DNA of 64,000 bases from Piromyces finnis (Eukaryota > Neocallimastigomycota > Neocallimastigomycetes > Neocallimastigales > Neocallimastigaceae), in contig MCFH01000039.1 in the NCBI GenBank assembly GCA_002104945.1, forward strand, positions 462,827 to 526,826. Direction: 5' to 3'. Made by a program: the position numbers and the translations under genes. Positions within the stretch are counted from its first letter, which is position 1; the number at the start of each line of letters is the position of its first letter. Under the pieces are notes generated by a model, which saw only the letters and a program-made list of their open reading frames with translations, made no database searches and was not told the DNA's origin. Below, in pieces: positions 35,393-46,086 of the stretch.

Positions 35393-36484
35393 CAAGTGAA
35401 GTAGAAGACAATCCCCGTAACCAATACATTTATCAAAAATATTTAAAAAGTGGACGACATTATGCTTCCATAGCATATAATTAAGAAAAACCATCATTGT
35501 TATGCTTATTAATAATTAAATATAACTTTTACATCATTTACAAAAATTTTTTATATCCACTAAATTTCGAAATTTAACTCATCGCAAAATTTTGAAATTT
35601 CAATATTTCAAAATTTTTACACTAAATATTTTTCAGTTATTATATTAAAACTTAATTATTTTTTATTTCTATTATCATTTTTAAATCCTACATTATCAAA
35701 TTTATTATTAAAATTTTATCTACAAGAAAATTTTTCAAAAAATGAAATTTCAAAAGTCTCACAATGGCCAAGCGACCTTTTGAAATTATTACTTCCTCTC
35801 GAAAAAATCTTTTTAAAATCAAATTTTTATTTTTCGCTCCAGTTTCTAGAATTCGTCTGGAATACGAATTCCTAGGAAGGGCGTTGTGAAGATATTAACT
35901 GGATTTAAAATAAATTCAGATAATATCTATAATCAATTAAACATAAAAATTATAATTAAATAATTCCAATAATTATTTTAAAACACCTTTCGAAGTCACC
36001 TTTTAAATTTTGATTCAGTGAAAGGGTTATGATTTCAAAAATTTAATATCTACACTATAATCTTTAGCCAAAAATAAACAAACACGAAACAGGGCGTAAC
36101 TTACCAAAATAAAACTAAGTATATTAGAAAGCGTAAGAAAAAAGATACATTTTGGTACAATCGAGGTCCTTCTAACTGATCATTTAAGGAAGTTATGATC
36201 ATTTAAAGATTTTAATAGGTAAATTAAAATCAATATGATATCAAGTATGGATCATAAACCTTTCTTATAACTTAACAGAAATTAAAAATATATCAATAGG
36301 AAATTTAGTTATATTAATTTAATTAATGATGATGACTGTTACTAAAAATAGAACTAAACCATTTAGGTGTTAACTGTTATATACATTAAATAATTTTAAT
36401 TATTATAAAATATGTTAACTACTAGTTTTACTAGAAATAATTTTTAAAATAATAATTATTTAATTATAACAAATATGTTATGTT
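35393..36484. other. Non-coding remnant between two family B LTRs
   Basis: No gene. It holds an AATTCGTCTGG-AATACGAATTCC-GGAAGGG motif at about 35,850-35,880 like the pre-LTR purine tract at 29,440-29,466, followed by a TGTGAAG start. It is therefore probably a gypsy 3' end remnant. Confidence 0.4.
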
Positions 36485-37041
36485 TGTAAAGATATCAAAC
36501 GCCACATATTGATATCTTTAATGTAACTTAAGCCATAAACATTATTGTTTAAGTTACACAAATTATATTACAGAAAAAGAAAATAGGTCATAATTTATTT
36601 TTAATGTTTAACAAATAAATAAATTTTTCAATTCAAACTTTTAGTTTTAGTATTGTTTTGTAATAGAAATATATAGTAAATAATTATTAAATGATTAATA
36701 TATCAATAATACATCATCACATATTCAAATTGAATAGTATTTAATTTGAATTGCCAATTGTATTTTACTAAAAATAGTTATAGTTTAAATATTTATTAAT
36801 AATTAAAATTTTAGTGTGGATTTTAAATAATAATATAAGAAGTAAATAATTATAATATAATATAAATGTATTTAGGAAAAATATAAATAGAAGATATTTT
36901 TCATCATTTTATCGATGTAATTGTTATTAATAAATTTCTATTAAAGATATTATTAAAACAATTTTTATTTTTATTTTTTAATTATGGTGTTATTGTAATA
37001 GAATAGATAACCTAATCTATTCTTTCTGTGTCGACTTTACA
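36485..37041 (-). repeat. LTR, family B, inverted
   Basis: 557 bp between TGTAAAGATATCAAACG and GTGTCGACTTTACA. It has the terminal hairpin AAAGATATCAA/TTGATATCTTT and the second hairpin TGTAACTTAA/TTAAGTTACA-type arms. Flanks ATGTT and ATAAC do not match, so the target duplication is lost or the copy is recombined. Confidence 0.75.
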
Positions 37042-37310
37042 ATAACAATTACCCAACGAAATCCAAGAATACGTTAGGGTATCTACCGCCGAAGGACAAG
37101 AAATTGAATAAAGTAAACTATTAATATCTTCAAGGACTTAGTAATACAAAACTTATTCGACACTGCTTTACAGAACGCGTTTGAATAACATTTGTATTAG
37201 AATAGATTGTATTAGTGTAATTAAAAAAAAATAAAAAAAATTTAAGATTACTTACTTGAAACAGTAGTAAGAAACAATTTTTATTTTATATTATATTATA
37301 TTTTGAATTG
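37042..37310. other. Non-coding stretch
   Basis: No gene or repeat boundary supported. The stretch runs from the family B LTR end to the start of the next LTR. Confidence 0.4.
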
Positions 37311-37713
37311 TGTAACGAATCATAGAAATTAGTAACCTATCTTAGTAACTAAGACCTTAGTTTGAACTTCTCGAGTTCGAAACCTTATTAATATATTTTT
37401 ATTAATTATTAAAATATTTTTACAACAAAATTTTACCAATAAGATAATTTCTGATTGGTCTAAAAAATTAAGTTTGTAAAATTTTTATAAATTTAATTTT
37501 AAAAATTTTTATATAAATACGAGTGAAATTTCTTTAAAAAATATTTTTTAATTCGAGTTTTTATTAATAAAAAATTTTATAATAAAAATAAAATTATTAA
37601 ACACTAACCTGTTATAATTTTGTTAAGTGTTCAATAATAAAATTTTTATTTGCTTTTATTATTTTCCTTTTTATATATTTGTGTTTTTATTTATTGAACA
37701 TTAGTTCTTTACA
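37311..37713 (+). repeat. 5' LTR of the plus-strand gypsy stub
   Basis: 403 bp starting TGTAACGAAT and ending TTCTTTACA, the same ends as the 3.25-kb element at 5148-8398. It holds a tRNA-like segment at 37,335-37,383 with a good B-box-like AGTTCGAAACC, then a TATAAATACGAGTGAA promoter-like motif at about 37,511. Gag follows after a 670-bp leader. Confidence 0.65.
37335..37383 (+). other. tRNA-like segment in LTR (not a functional tRNA)
   Basis: D-arm-like TCTTAGTAACTAAGA, an anticodon-like GTTTGAAC and a B-box-like GAGTTCGAAACC. There is no full acceptor stem. It corresponds to the segment at 7993-8056. Confidence 0.4.
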
Positions 37714-38387
37714 ATAAAAACTCTTAAAATATAGTAACACCTTAGTATTTAAAAGAGGAAGAATTTTTAATTTATTAAAAATTAAGTAAGTCAGTGAAGT
37801 TTATTTTAACAATAGGGGTACTGAAAACAAAAGTAAAACTCACAGTTATTATAAGAGGAGCGCCAGGACGCTTAATTTAATAATAAAGAAAAAATTCATT
37901 TTTTAATAAAACGTTTTCTACTTTTAATAAATAAAATTAAATTTTATTTATTATTTTTGAAAAAATATATTAAAATAACAAAGTTAGGATTCAATATCTC
38001 CCTTAGTGTGGATAGTTGGACACCTATGCATAATACTTTGTTGTTTAGATATTATTAATAATCGGGGAATTAAACCTATTTTTTTCATTAAGTGGCAATA
38101 AAGAAACTAATATCGTTAATTTCTTTTATTGAAATTTTATATTTCCAATATTAACAATTGATAATATCTACATTATCAACAAAAAGCTACGAGGGACCTA
38201 GTATTGAGTGCTAATAAAATTAAATATTTGATGGTATAATACTATTTAATTTGACTCTGTCTATAAATAAAATATTTTAATCAATAAATAATAATAAGGA
38301 TTTAATTTTTTTTATTTCTTAATTTCATCAAATATAACTTTATCTTAATTTTCATAATTTTTCTTTTCAAATATTTTCTAATTTTTA
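37714..38387 (+). other. Leader of the plus-strand gypsy stub
   Basis: Non-coding. It shares AGCTACGAGGGAC and the TTTGATGGT...ACTAT motif with the leader at 23,541-24,255. Confidence 0.5.
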
Positions 38388-39610
38388 ATGGAAGGACGAA
38401 TATTTGATAATGCTTCACTAAAAGACGGTTTCGCAGGAGACAGAAAATATCTCAAAGGTTTCCTAGCCAAAATAGAACTTGCTTTTCTTCTCTACCCCGA
38501 AAGATATCAAGATGAAGAAAGCAAGGTTTATCTACCTGATTTCTTGCCTTTATGGAAATGCACTAAATTCGGCCGCTACGCTTATTGATAATCATGATCA
38601 ATTCCTGACCAACTACCAAGCATTCAAAGAAAGACTAAAGGTATTCTATGGGAACAACGACGCAGTCTACATAGCTAATCAAATGCTATGTACTCTCAAG
38701 CAACATCGTTTGGGTGGCATCAGAGGATACATCCTTGAATTCAACAAATATTCTGATGAATTCAACTGGAATGAAGAGGCTAAGATGGATGCTTTTGTCG
38801 CTGGGCTCAACCAAGAAGTTGCAATGAAGATCTTAGAGATGTTCCCAGGACCAAGAGATTTGTTTTTTCTCCAAACTATTGCAGCTAGAATAGACTCTAG
38901 ACTTGCTACCAGGGGATTACTCTTTGATAAAAACTCTAAAGGACCTAGTTCTAATTTCAGCAATGGCTCCAGAAAAGCTACCACAAATCTAAAAGAACAT
39001 CCCAAGAAGAAAAGATATTTTGGTCCGTTATCCAAGGAAGAAAAAGAAAGAAGTAAAGAAAACTTATGTGTCTATTGTGGATCTCCAGGACACCAACTGA
39101 AAGATTGTCATAAGAGAAGAAATAAAAACTCAGCAGTCGAATCTTTAGTTTCTCTACCAAATAATTCTTCTAATTCCAAGAAAAATCAACAAGACAGGGT
39201 AACTTCAAATTTCAAATTATCTTTTGAACTAGACACCAAAATTCTTAGAGACTCCGTTTCTACTCTTAATCTAATCGATATCGACTATTGCAACGATCAC
39301 AATATTCCCTACCACTACGAAGAAGATATCCAACGTATTCGGTATTGGTGGTAGCAAAAAACTGTTCGGAGTTACTCCACCTCTTAATCTTCGTTACATG
39401 GATCACCTATGCCGTATTGTCTTTTATGTTACTGATCTACCTGCATATCCTTGTATTCTCGGTCTACATTAGCTTAAGGAACACAATCCAAGTATTGACT
39501 TTGAAAATAACAAATTATCTTTTGGTTCTTCTTATTGCTTGGATCATTGTATGACTCTCCCTTCAAATGTTCCCAAATTCCATCAGGAAATTTCTGTTTT
39601 TTCTACTGAT
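38388..39610 (+). pseudogene. gypsy gag and start of protease (truncated element)
   Basis: ATG 38,388 opens a gag like that at 24,256. A frame change at about 38,530 moves the frame to the long block ending at 39,354, with a capsid (QMLCTLKQHRLGGIRGYILE) and CCHC knuckle CVYCGSPGHQLKDC. The protease start is damaged: FELDTKILRDSVSTLNLID has a changed catalytic region, and a further frame change leads to FGVTPPLNLRYMDH. The element stops at about 39,610-39,625, where minus-strand copia sequence begins. RT, RNase H and integrase are absent. Sister of the element at 24,256. Confidence 0.8.
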
Positions 39611-40361
39611 TCTACTGATTGCAATTACTCTTCTTAGGAGTATCGGAATTATTCAGAGAGGTAGGACTGCAAGGCCTTTTTCTTTTAGGATGGGAGGAAT
39701 CATCAGATTTATCGGCCATGATATCATCCATGATATCATTTTCATCTTCCAAGTTTGGATCAGGATCATCCATAGATTTATTGTTGTTTGGAATATATGA
39801 ATGTGAGTCACGTGCAATATCAGGAGAATCAGAAATTTTTGAATTTAAATTTATGTAATCATTAATATCCATAGTGTCTGAGTTGGTAGAATTATCCTGT
39901 GTAACATTAGAATTTATGCTAGAATTATGACGTGGATTATTTGATTTATCATCCAATAGAATGTTATCATTTTTATTTTGAATTTTTGAGTCAATTTTTG
40001 AAAAATCTTTATTAATAAAAATTTTTTCACGATGATGATCAGAAATTGAATTTTCAGTAGTATTTTCACCATCATTTTTGGTATTAGAAATATTTTCAGT
40101 GGTGAAGTCATCAGTTGAAGAATTATTATAATATTCATGATTTTCAATAATTTTATTTTTGTTTTTGTCAGCAAGAGTTTTACCAGGACAAACGTTATCG
40201 GAACCAGGAGTTTCAGGATATTGGTATTTATTATTTTATTGATATTATTTGAAATTTTACAATTTTTCTTTTCGAAATTGCAATTGTCATTTGCAATTTC
40301 TTCTAAAACTTTTAAAATGTCATTAGTAAATTTATTTTTGTCAAATTTCGAATTTGAATTA

Positions 40362-42377
40362 TTATTTTTGTTGAGTATCTACATTCATGTATAAAGAATT
40401 TGTTTTTGAATTGTTCATTAAATTACTTTTTGAACTTTCCTTAGTTTGAGAAATAATATTAGTCTTTTTATTACTTTCTTCCTCTTTCCTTTCAGTTTTT
40501 TCGTTATAAGTTAAATTTTTATCAACCAGGTCCTCGTCCATAGTACTTATGTTGTCTTCATTTACCATTTTTTCTTCTACTTCTTCTTCATTTACTTTTT
40601 CTTCATTTACTTTTTCTTCTATTACTTCTTCTCCATTGTTTTTAAAGTGGAAATTCACCTTCTTCTTGGAAGTAGTCCTTTCTGTATTATTGTTCTCATT
40701 ATTTATATTTGAATTTGTATCTGTAGTGTTGTTGTTCTTGCTGTCAACAACTTTCTCTTTTACACCTTCTGTGTTATTGTTGTTCTTCGATGAATCTGAG
40801 GAGACCTTATTGTCGTAATTGTTGATATTATATGAATCGTTGAAAGAGAAATAAGGATCGTTTATATTTTTATTTTTATAAGTGTATTGTGCTGGCTTAT
40901 CTTCACAGCATTCTATTTCTCTAGAATAGTGAATTTTAAGTTTATCACCACATATTTCCATGACGATATATGAGTGATATATTTCACTGAACCCAAGAAA
41001 TATCACTTCCTTTGAGTTTGGTGCAAATTTTGACTTTTTAAGGGAATAGTCCTTAAAGTAACATATACATCCAAATACCTTTAGGTATTTTAGATCGGCT
41101 TCCTCGTTGGTAAATACTTCGTCAGGGATTAAATTATTATTTCCTTGGTGTGGTATTTTGTTGTAAATATAACAAGAGTATTTTACAGCAAAACTCCAAA
41201 AGTCTTCAGATAAATTAGCCCAATATAAAAGTGTTTTAGTATAATTTTGAATAGCCTGGTTTATTCTTTCTGCTTTTCCATTTAATTCATGTACGTAAGG
41301 AGGTGAGTTTATCTTAGATATACCGTTTTCCTTACAATACTTTATAACTTTACTACTGTTATATTCTTTTGCACCATCTGTCTTGAATGTTTTGACTTTA
41401 TATTGGTCAAAAGTGTTATTGACATTCTTTAGGAATTCAATAATGATATCAGGTGCTTCAGATCTTGACTTGAGAGTATAAATCCAAAGTTTTCTTGAAT
41501 ATTCATCCAGTATAGTCATAAAATATTTCTTATTGTTTATGGATGAATTAAACGGGCCTGAAATATCGGAGTGAATAGTCTCTAGAGCTCTTCCGGCTTT
41601 AGGTACGGTTTTGTTGTGGAGAGACTTCTTCATTTTTGATATTTTGCAGTCTAGGCAAGGCATTACTTTAATTTTATGTTGATTTAGATATTTCTTCAGA
41701 TCGTTCTGGTAGAAATGGCCTAATCTCTTATGCCATATATCTAAATCATCTTCAAAATTTGCAATAAATGGTTCATTTTTCTTTTTATTAATGTTTATGA
41801 GTTTAATTTTGAATTGGTTTAATTCATTTGAGTATGTTTGCATTATATTTTTATTTTCAGAGTCCTTGAAAATAAGTCTGACTTTCCCATCGTCAGTAAT
41901 ATCAATAATGCTTCTTAAACCAACTTTAGCAGGTCCTACACCACTAATTAAATTCTTGCTAACTTTATCTGAGTACAAAACTTTTTCTAACTTGTAAGTT
42001 TTGTCTTTTATCTTGAACTCATATGAACCATAACCACTAAATTCACAGGTAGTTCCATTTGCACATCTAAGTTGGATGTGTTCTTCTGTGAAGTTTTCTA
42101 AGATGTCCTTATCATTAACTATATGTTCGGCGGCACCAGTATCGTAGAACCATTCGTCGTACTTATTTTCTCCATACACATAATCTATATTCTTTACATT
42201 AGGAGAGTCTTCTTTTGTAGCTTCATCTTTTTCAATAAGGTAGATACTTCTTTCCGTTAAAGGCCTAATATCTTCAAATTCTACGTTAATACCGTAACTT
42301 TCGTTGTCGTCATAGTTTTCGACGAAATCTACTTCTTGTTCGAATTTCTTTTGTTGTTTTTTCTTGTGAACTTGCAT
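40362..42377 (-). pseudogene. copia pol, copy B: protease and integrase
   Basis: A 671-codon block. Protease triad WFYDTGAAEH; integrase zinc finger WHKRLGHFYQ...CLDCKI; the DDE core with HSDISGPFN, KTDGAKEYNS and YVHELNGKAERINQ; and the conserved copia tail LKYLKVFGCICYFKDYS and EVIFLGFSEIYHSYI. A Glu/Asn/Lys-rich acidic linker of some 150 residues follows. This block is intact, but it is cut off from gag by TAA at 42,378 and RT is missing, so the element cannot move by itself. Confidence 0.88.
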
Positions 42378-43427
42378 CCCTTATTGTGAATTTCTTTTGG
42401 ATTTGTTTTGGTTATAGGCCTTATTATTACTGTTTCTTCTTTGTTCTCTTTCCATTTTGGCCTTTTGATTATATTCACACATTTCGGTGGAATGACCATG
42501 TTCACAGCAGATATGACAGTAGGTACGGTGGCTTCTATTTATATTTCTTCTGTTACCGTAGCTTTTATTCTTTGATTTGTTTTCTCTACTAACAAAATCA
42601 ACATCCATTGGATCATCAACTTCGTCATCTTCATCTTGGTCGTTGTTGATTCAATCCTCGAAGTAGGATTTGGCATTGATGTAACTTTTGACCTTCTCAT
42701 AGAATTGATCAGAAGTTTCGTCTAAAGTTATATTCAATTGGTTCTTGACACTTCGTGGAAGGGAATTGTACATAAATTTCAATTTTTCCCTTTCACTTAA
42801 GGACATTCTTTGTTCAGACATCTCAAGGAAGATTTCCTTGATTTTATCAATGGTTTTACTGACTTTGCTTACATCTTCAGTATGTAATTTTCTTAACTTC
42901 TTTAGCCAGTATTCAATGTTTGCATTAGCGTTACCGTATTTTGTATTCAACTTCTTGAATACTTGATAACAGCTAGTACTATGACCAATCTCTCTGAGAA
43001 TCTTCTCATCCACATTTTGAATGATCATAAGGTGTGCATCAGCATTAAGACTTTCAGCTGCTGATACTATCTCGGCCTTATAAATTGGAGAGTTTGCCAA
43101 TTTATTGGCGGCTACAACATTAATGTTATTAATGTTGCTGTTTGGGTTTGCGTCCTCCCACATAGCTTTAGTGAAGGTTTTGTAAACGGATGCGAGGAAG
43201 TTATTAGTACGGTAGTTGGCAATAATTTTTACAATAGCCATAGTTTAAACATCTTTGAGATTAAAATCTATCACAAAGCTGTCGTCTTTGATGGTTCCAA
43301 CAATGTCATAATCAAGATAGCTAATTAGACCCTGTCTAGAAGCTGACTTGATTAAAAGACTCCAAGTGTCAAAGTTGGATTTTCCATGAAGACGTTGATC
43401 ATTGGCTAAAATTAATTGCTGGGACAT
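42378..43427 (-). pseudogene. copia gag, copy B (three in-frame stops)
   Basis: Starting at ATG 43,427 the frame encodes a UBN2/gag-like copia capsid (FDTWSLLIKSASRQGLISYL, then KAMWEDANPN and CYQVFKKLNTKYGNAN), then DPMDVDFV, the knuckle CHICCEHGHSTEMC, and on into pol. Stops: TAA at 43,245, TGA at about 42,651 (shared with copy A) and TAA at 42,378 (copy A has CAA). No frame change occurs across gag, so this is a recently silenced copy. The TGA replaces a Trp that the third copia keeps. Confidence 0.85.
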
Positions 43428-43491
43428 ACTAAAATTTTAAACACATAAAATTTTTGCTTTAAATTTTTCTTAAGAAATTTTTATTATTGAT

Positions 43492-43513
43492 TAGAGTTTG
43501 AGACTCTTAATCT
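43492..43513 (-). other. Candidate copia primer-binding site, copy B
   Basis: Minus strand AGATTAAGAGTCTCAAACTC lies about 65 bp upstream of gag. It matches the site before the third copia over about 17 nt. The complement GAGACTCTTAATCT corresponds to the anticodon arm of tRNA-Lys(CUU), suggesting a half-tRNA primer as known for Drosophila copia and yeast Ty5. Confidence 0.55.
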
Positions 43514-44056
43514 GTGAAATAAATTTAATTAATAAATAATTTTATTAATAAGGTTAACAAAGAGAAAAAGTTACATTGTAAATATTACAGTTATATAATG
43601 AGATATAAGGTCATGTGAACATATAAAATGAAATAAAATAAATAAAAAAAGCTTTCTCTACAACACGTAGACATTACGTTTACAACACTTTTAATACATG
43701 TTTATACTTTTATAAATTAGTCACGTGTGCTTATAAATATATGATATAGATAAATAAAATTATGTGTCCATAAATGTTCACAAATTCTATAATTAATATA
43801 AATAATCTATTATAATATATATTGTTAACATAATACAAAATCATGTAATACATTATAATTTATAATGTAATAATATGTATTTGAAATAATGTAATAGAAT
43901 AATGTAGCATAATAACGTAATGTATTTGTTATATGTATGATATAAATGTAATGAAAATTTTTATTTAAAAAATAGAAGACTTTATAATAAAAATATATAA
44001 ATAAACATATACATTTGTATAATAACTCTCGAGTACCGTAACACTAGCTGGTTAAT
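43514..44056. other. Non-coding LTR remnants between two head-to-head copia elements
   Basis: No gene. The two copias diverge from here, so it should hold the ends of two 5' LTRs in opposite orientation. The two ends do not match each other. A stretch near 43,780-43,830 is weakly like the LTR of the young gypsy element. Confidence 0.4.
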
Positions 44057-44077
44057 AGATTAAGAGTCTCAAATCTA
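44057..44077 (+). other. Candidate copia primer-binding site, third copia
   Basis: AGATTAAGAGTCTCAAATCT, 63 bp before the gag ATG. It is shared with the copy B site in opposite orientation and complementary to the GACTCTTAATC anticodon stem-loop of tRNA-Lys(CUU). Confidence 0.55.
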
Positions 44078-44139
44078 GCTAAAACCAAATCTTGAGAGAA
44101 TATTTTAGTAATTATAATATTAAACAAAAAAAAAAAAAT

Positions 44140-44390
44140 ATGTCACAAGAAAAGATGGCCATAATCCTTACAGGTCCATCAAATTATTTTGAATGGATGG
44201 ACTACATATGGGCCGAATTTTCAAAAGAAAAAATTATAAATTATCTTTATACAAATGGTATCAAAGATATTGATACCAAGAACCTTAAAGAGGGTGAAGA
44301 TGAAAAATTGGCTCAAAATGGAACAGTCAAATTTATCATCATTCACTCTATCTCTAGGAAAATTCATTCTGAGGTGGTAGGCATGGAGTC
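44140..44390 (+). CDS. Third copia gag, N-terminal part
   Basis: ATG 44,140 (after an A-run) begins MSQEKMAIILTGPSNYFEWM, a typical copia gag start with the conserved Trp region, and runs to GMES at 44,390. It then enters the chromovirus LTR. Removing the insert and one GAGTC copy joins it in frame to 50,478 (GGC ATG GAG TCC GCG). An open frame also extends upstream of the ATG to a TTG, but the primer site overlaps there, so 44,140 is preferred. About 84 codons; no stop in this part. Confidence 0.8.
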
Positions 44391-44826
44391 TGTAACAACG
44401 CGAGAGACTCAGGTTAACACAATACTAATTAACTATTTTTTATATTAATAGTATATTTTATTAATAATTTGATTATTTAATATTATTAATACAAATTAAC
44501 CTTAATACTAATTCTAAAAACTAAATTTACATGAATTTTATAAATTATTTATATCTACTATTTATAAATATTCTTATTTAATAATTATGAATAAACATTA
44601 TTCATATTGATTGGTAACTTCAATTATTTAAATAAAAAGAAGAAATAAAAATAGACAAATATTATGGATTAAATATAGCGATTGCTATATTTAATCCATA
44701 ATATTGAGAACCCGGAGTCGAATACATGACAAGTAGGTCAGCGTCCAACAACCTGACGGCGAAGCCAGCTTGGAGAACCCCGAAATACAATTTTGGTGAA
44801 AAGGTACAAAACCTTTATACGTTACA
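44391..44826 (-). repeat. 3' LTR of the chromovirus
   Basis: 436 bp, nearly identical to 50,037-50,472. It contains a perfect inverted repeat with 22-bp arms (44,658-44,679 and 44,684-44,705) and a GATT loop. The pol C-terminus ends at 44,838, 12 bp before it in element orientation, so the purine tract must overlap the end of pol. Confidence 0.92.
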
Positions 44827-44837
44827 ATGCCCTCCTT

Positions 44838-46081
44838 CTAATGTCGGATTCCAGACGACATTGAATGCGGTTTGTCTGGAAACTTTTTGTGGAAAGCTTT
44901 CAGTAATTCGGGGGCATGTATGTCTTCTGCGTTTTCCCATGAACGATCTTCAGCAGGATATCCTTTCCAATCAACAAGATACTGAAGTGCTCTGTTGTTA
45001 ATTCTAGAATCCAATATTTCGTTTACTTCATACTCTAGTTCATCGTTAACTAAAATGGGAGGCGGCTTCTGAATGTCTCGGTTTTCAAAGGTATTCTCAA
45101 TATAGGGCTCGAGATTAGATATATGGAAAATGGGGTGTCTTCGGTCTCGTTTGGATAATTTTAACTTGAAATTTTGATTTTCCAAGCATTCAATAATTTC
45201 ATATGGTCCCGATTTCCTAGGATCTAATTTCTTCACATTTGTTTTTCCTTTGGGATAGAGCAACCATACTTTGTCGCCTACATTTAAACTGGGAGGCTCT
45301 TGTCTTTTCTTATCAGCATATTCTTTAAACTTTTCTTGGGCTTCTTTCATATTTTCCTTTAGTTTTTCAAGTGTCGTACCAATGTCACATACAACTTTTT
45401 CAGCTTCAGGAACTAGGGACGTTATTGGAAGATCAATTAAGAATTCTGGATCATACTTTAAGTTGGCCTTGAAAGGTGACATTTTAATGGATTCCTGAAT
45501 AGCATTGTTATAGGCAAATTCTGAGAGTGAAATATACGAACTCCAGTCAGAATGTTTACCATTAGTGAAACATCTGAGATACTGTTCAATTATACTATTA
45601 AGCCTTTCCGTTTGCCCATCAGTCTGTTGGTGATGAGCAGTTGAAAGTTTGGATTCACAGTACAGTAGCTTACAAAAATGTTGGAAGAATTTGGAATTGA
45701 ATTGTCTACCGCGATCTGATATAATTTCCTTTGGAATACCATGTAGTCTGAATACATTATCCAAGATAAGTTGTGCAGTTTCTTCAGCTGAGGGAAGCTT
45801 TCTAAGTGGAATGAAATGACCCATCTTCGATAATCTATCCACCACTGTTAGGATAGCAGAGTAATTGTTCGATTTTGGTAGATCTGTAATGAAATCAAGA
45901 GATATTGAAGACCATTGTTTTTCGGGTATTGAGAGTGGTTGAAGAAATCCATATGGTTTATGATTGCTGTTTTTGTTTCTATTACACGTATCACATGAAT
46001 TTACAAATCTGCGTACATCCCCCCTCAAGCTCTTCCACCAAAAGTTTCTACTAATAAGTTCGAGAGTTTTCCTAATACCGA
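44838..46081 (-). CDS. chromovirus integrase with chromodomain
   Basis: Continuation of pol after the solo LTR. Zinc finger HFGIRKTLELISRNFWWKSL ... CDTCNRNK; DDE core SSISLDFITDLP, IISDRGRQFNS and AHHQQTDGQTERLNSIIEQY; the GPF/Y-like segment DPRKSGPYEIIE; then the chromodomain LEYEVNEILDSRINNRALQY with DWKGYPAEDRSWENAED. All catalytic residues and chromodomain aromatics are present and the frame is open to the stop at 44,838. The chromodomain would guide integration to histone-methylated chromatin. Before the solo-LTR hit it was continuous with the RNase H frame. The second catalytic motif reads DRG, as in many chromoviruses. Confidence 0.92.
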
Positions 46082-46086
46082 AATGT

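Larger units (their letters stand above)
39625..43427 (-). mobile_element. Ty1/copia retrotransposon, copy B (gag to integrase)
   Basis: Minus-strand copia with gag, zinc knuckle, protease and integrase in one frame from 43,427 to 40,362, interrupted only by three stop codons. Past the integrase comes an acidic Asn-rich linker in broken frames. The element ends at about 39,625 without RT. It is longer than copy A at the gag end and lacks LTRs that could be matched. A primer-site-like sequence at 43,492-43,513 lies upstream of gag. Confidence 0.87.

Noticed and set aside
44726-45001. Plus-strand 91-codon ORF
   Set aside because: It lies in the LTR and antisense of the chromovirus integrase end.
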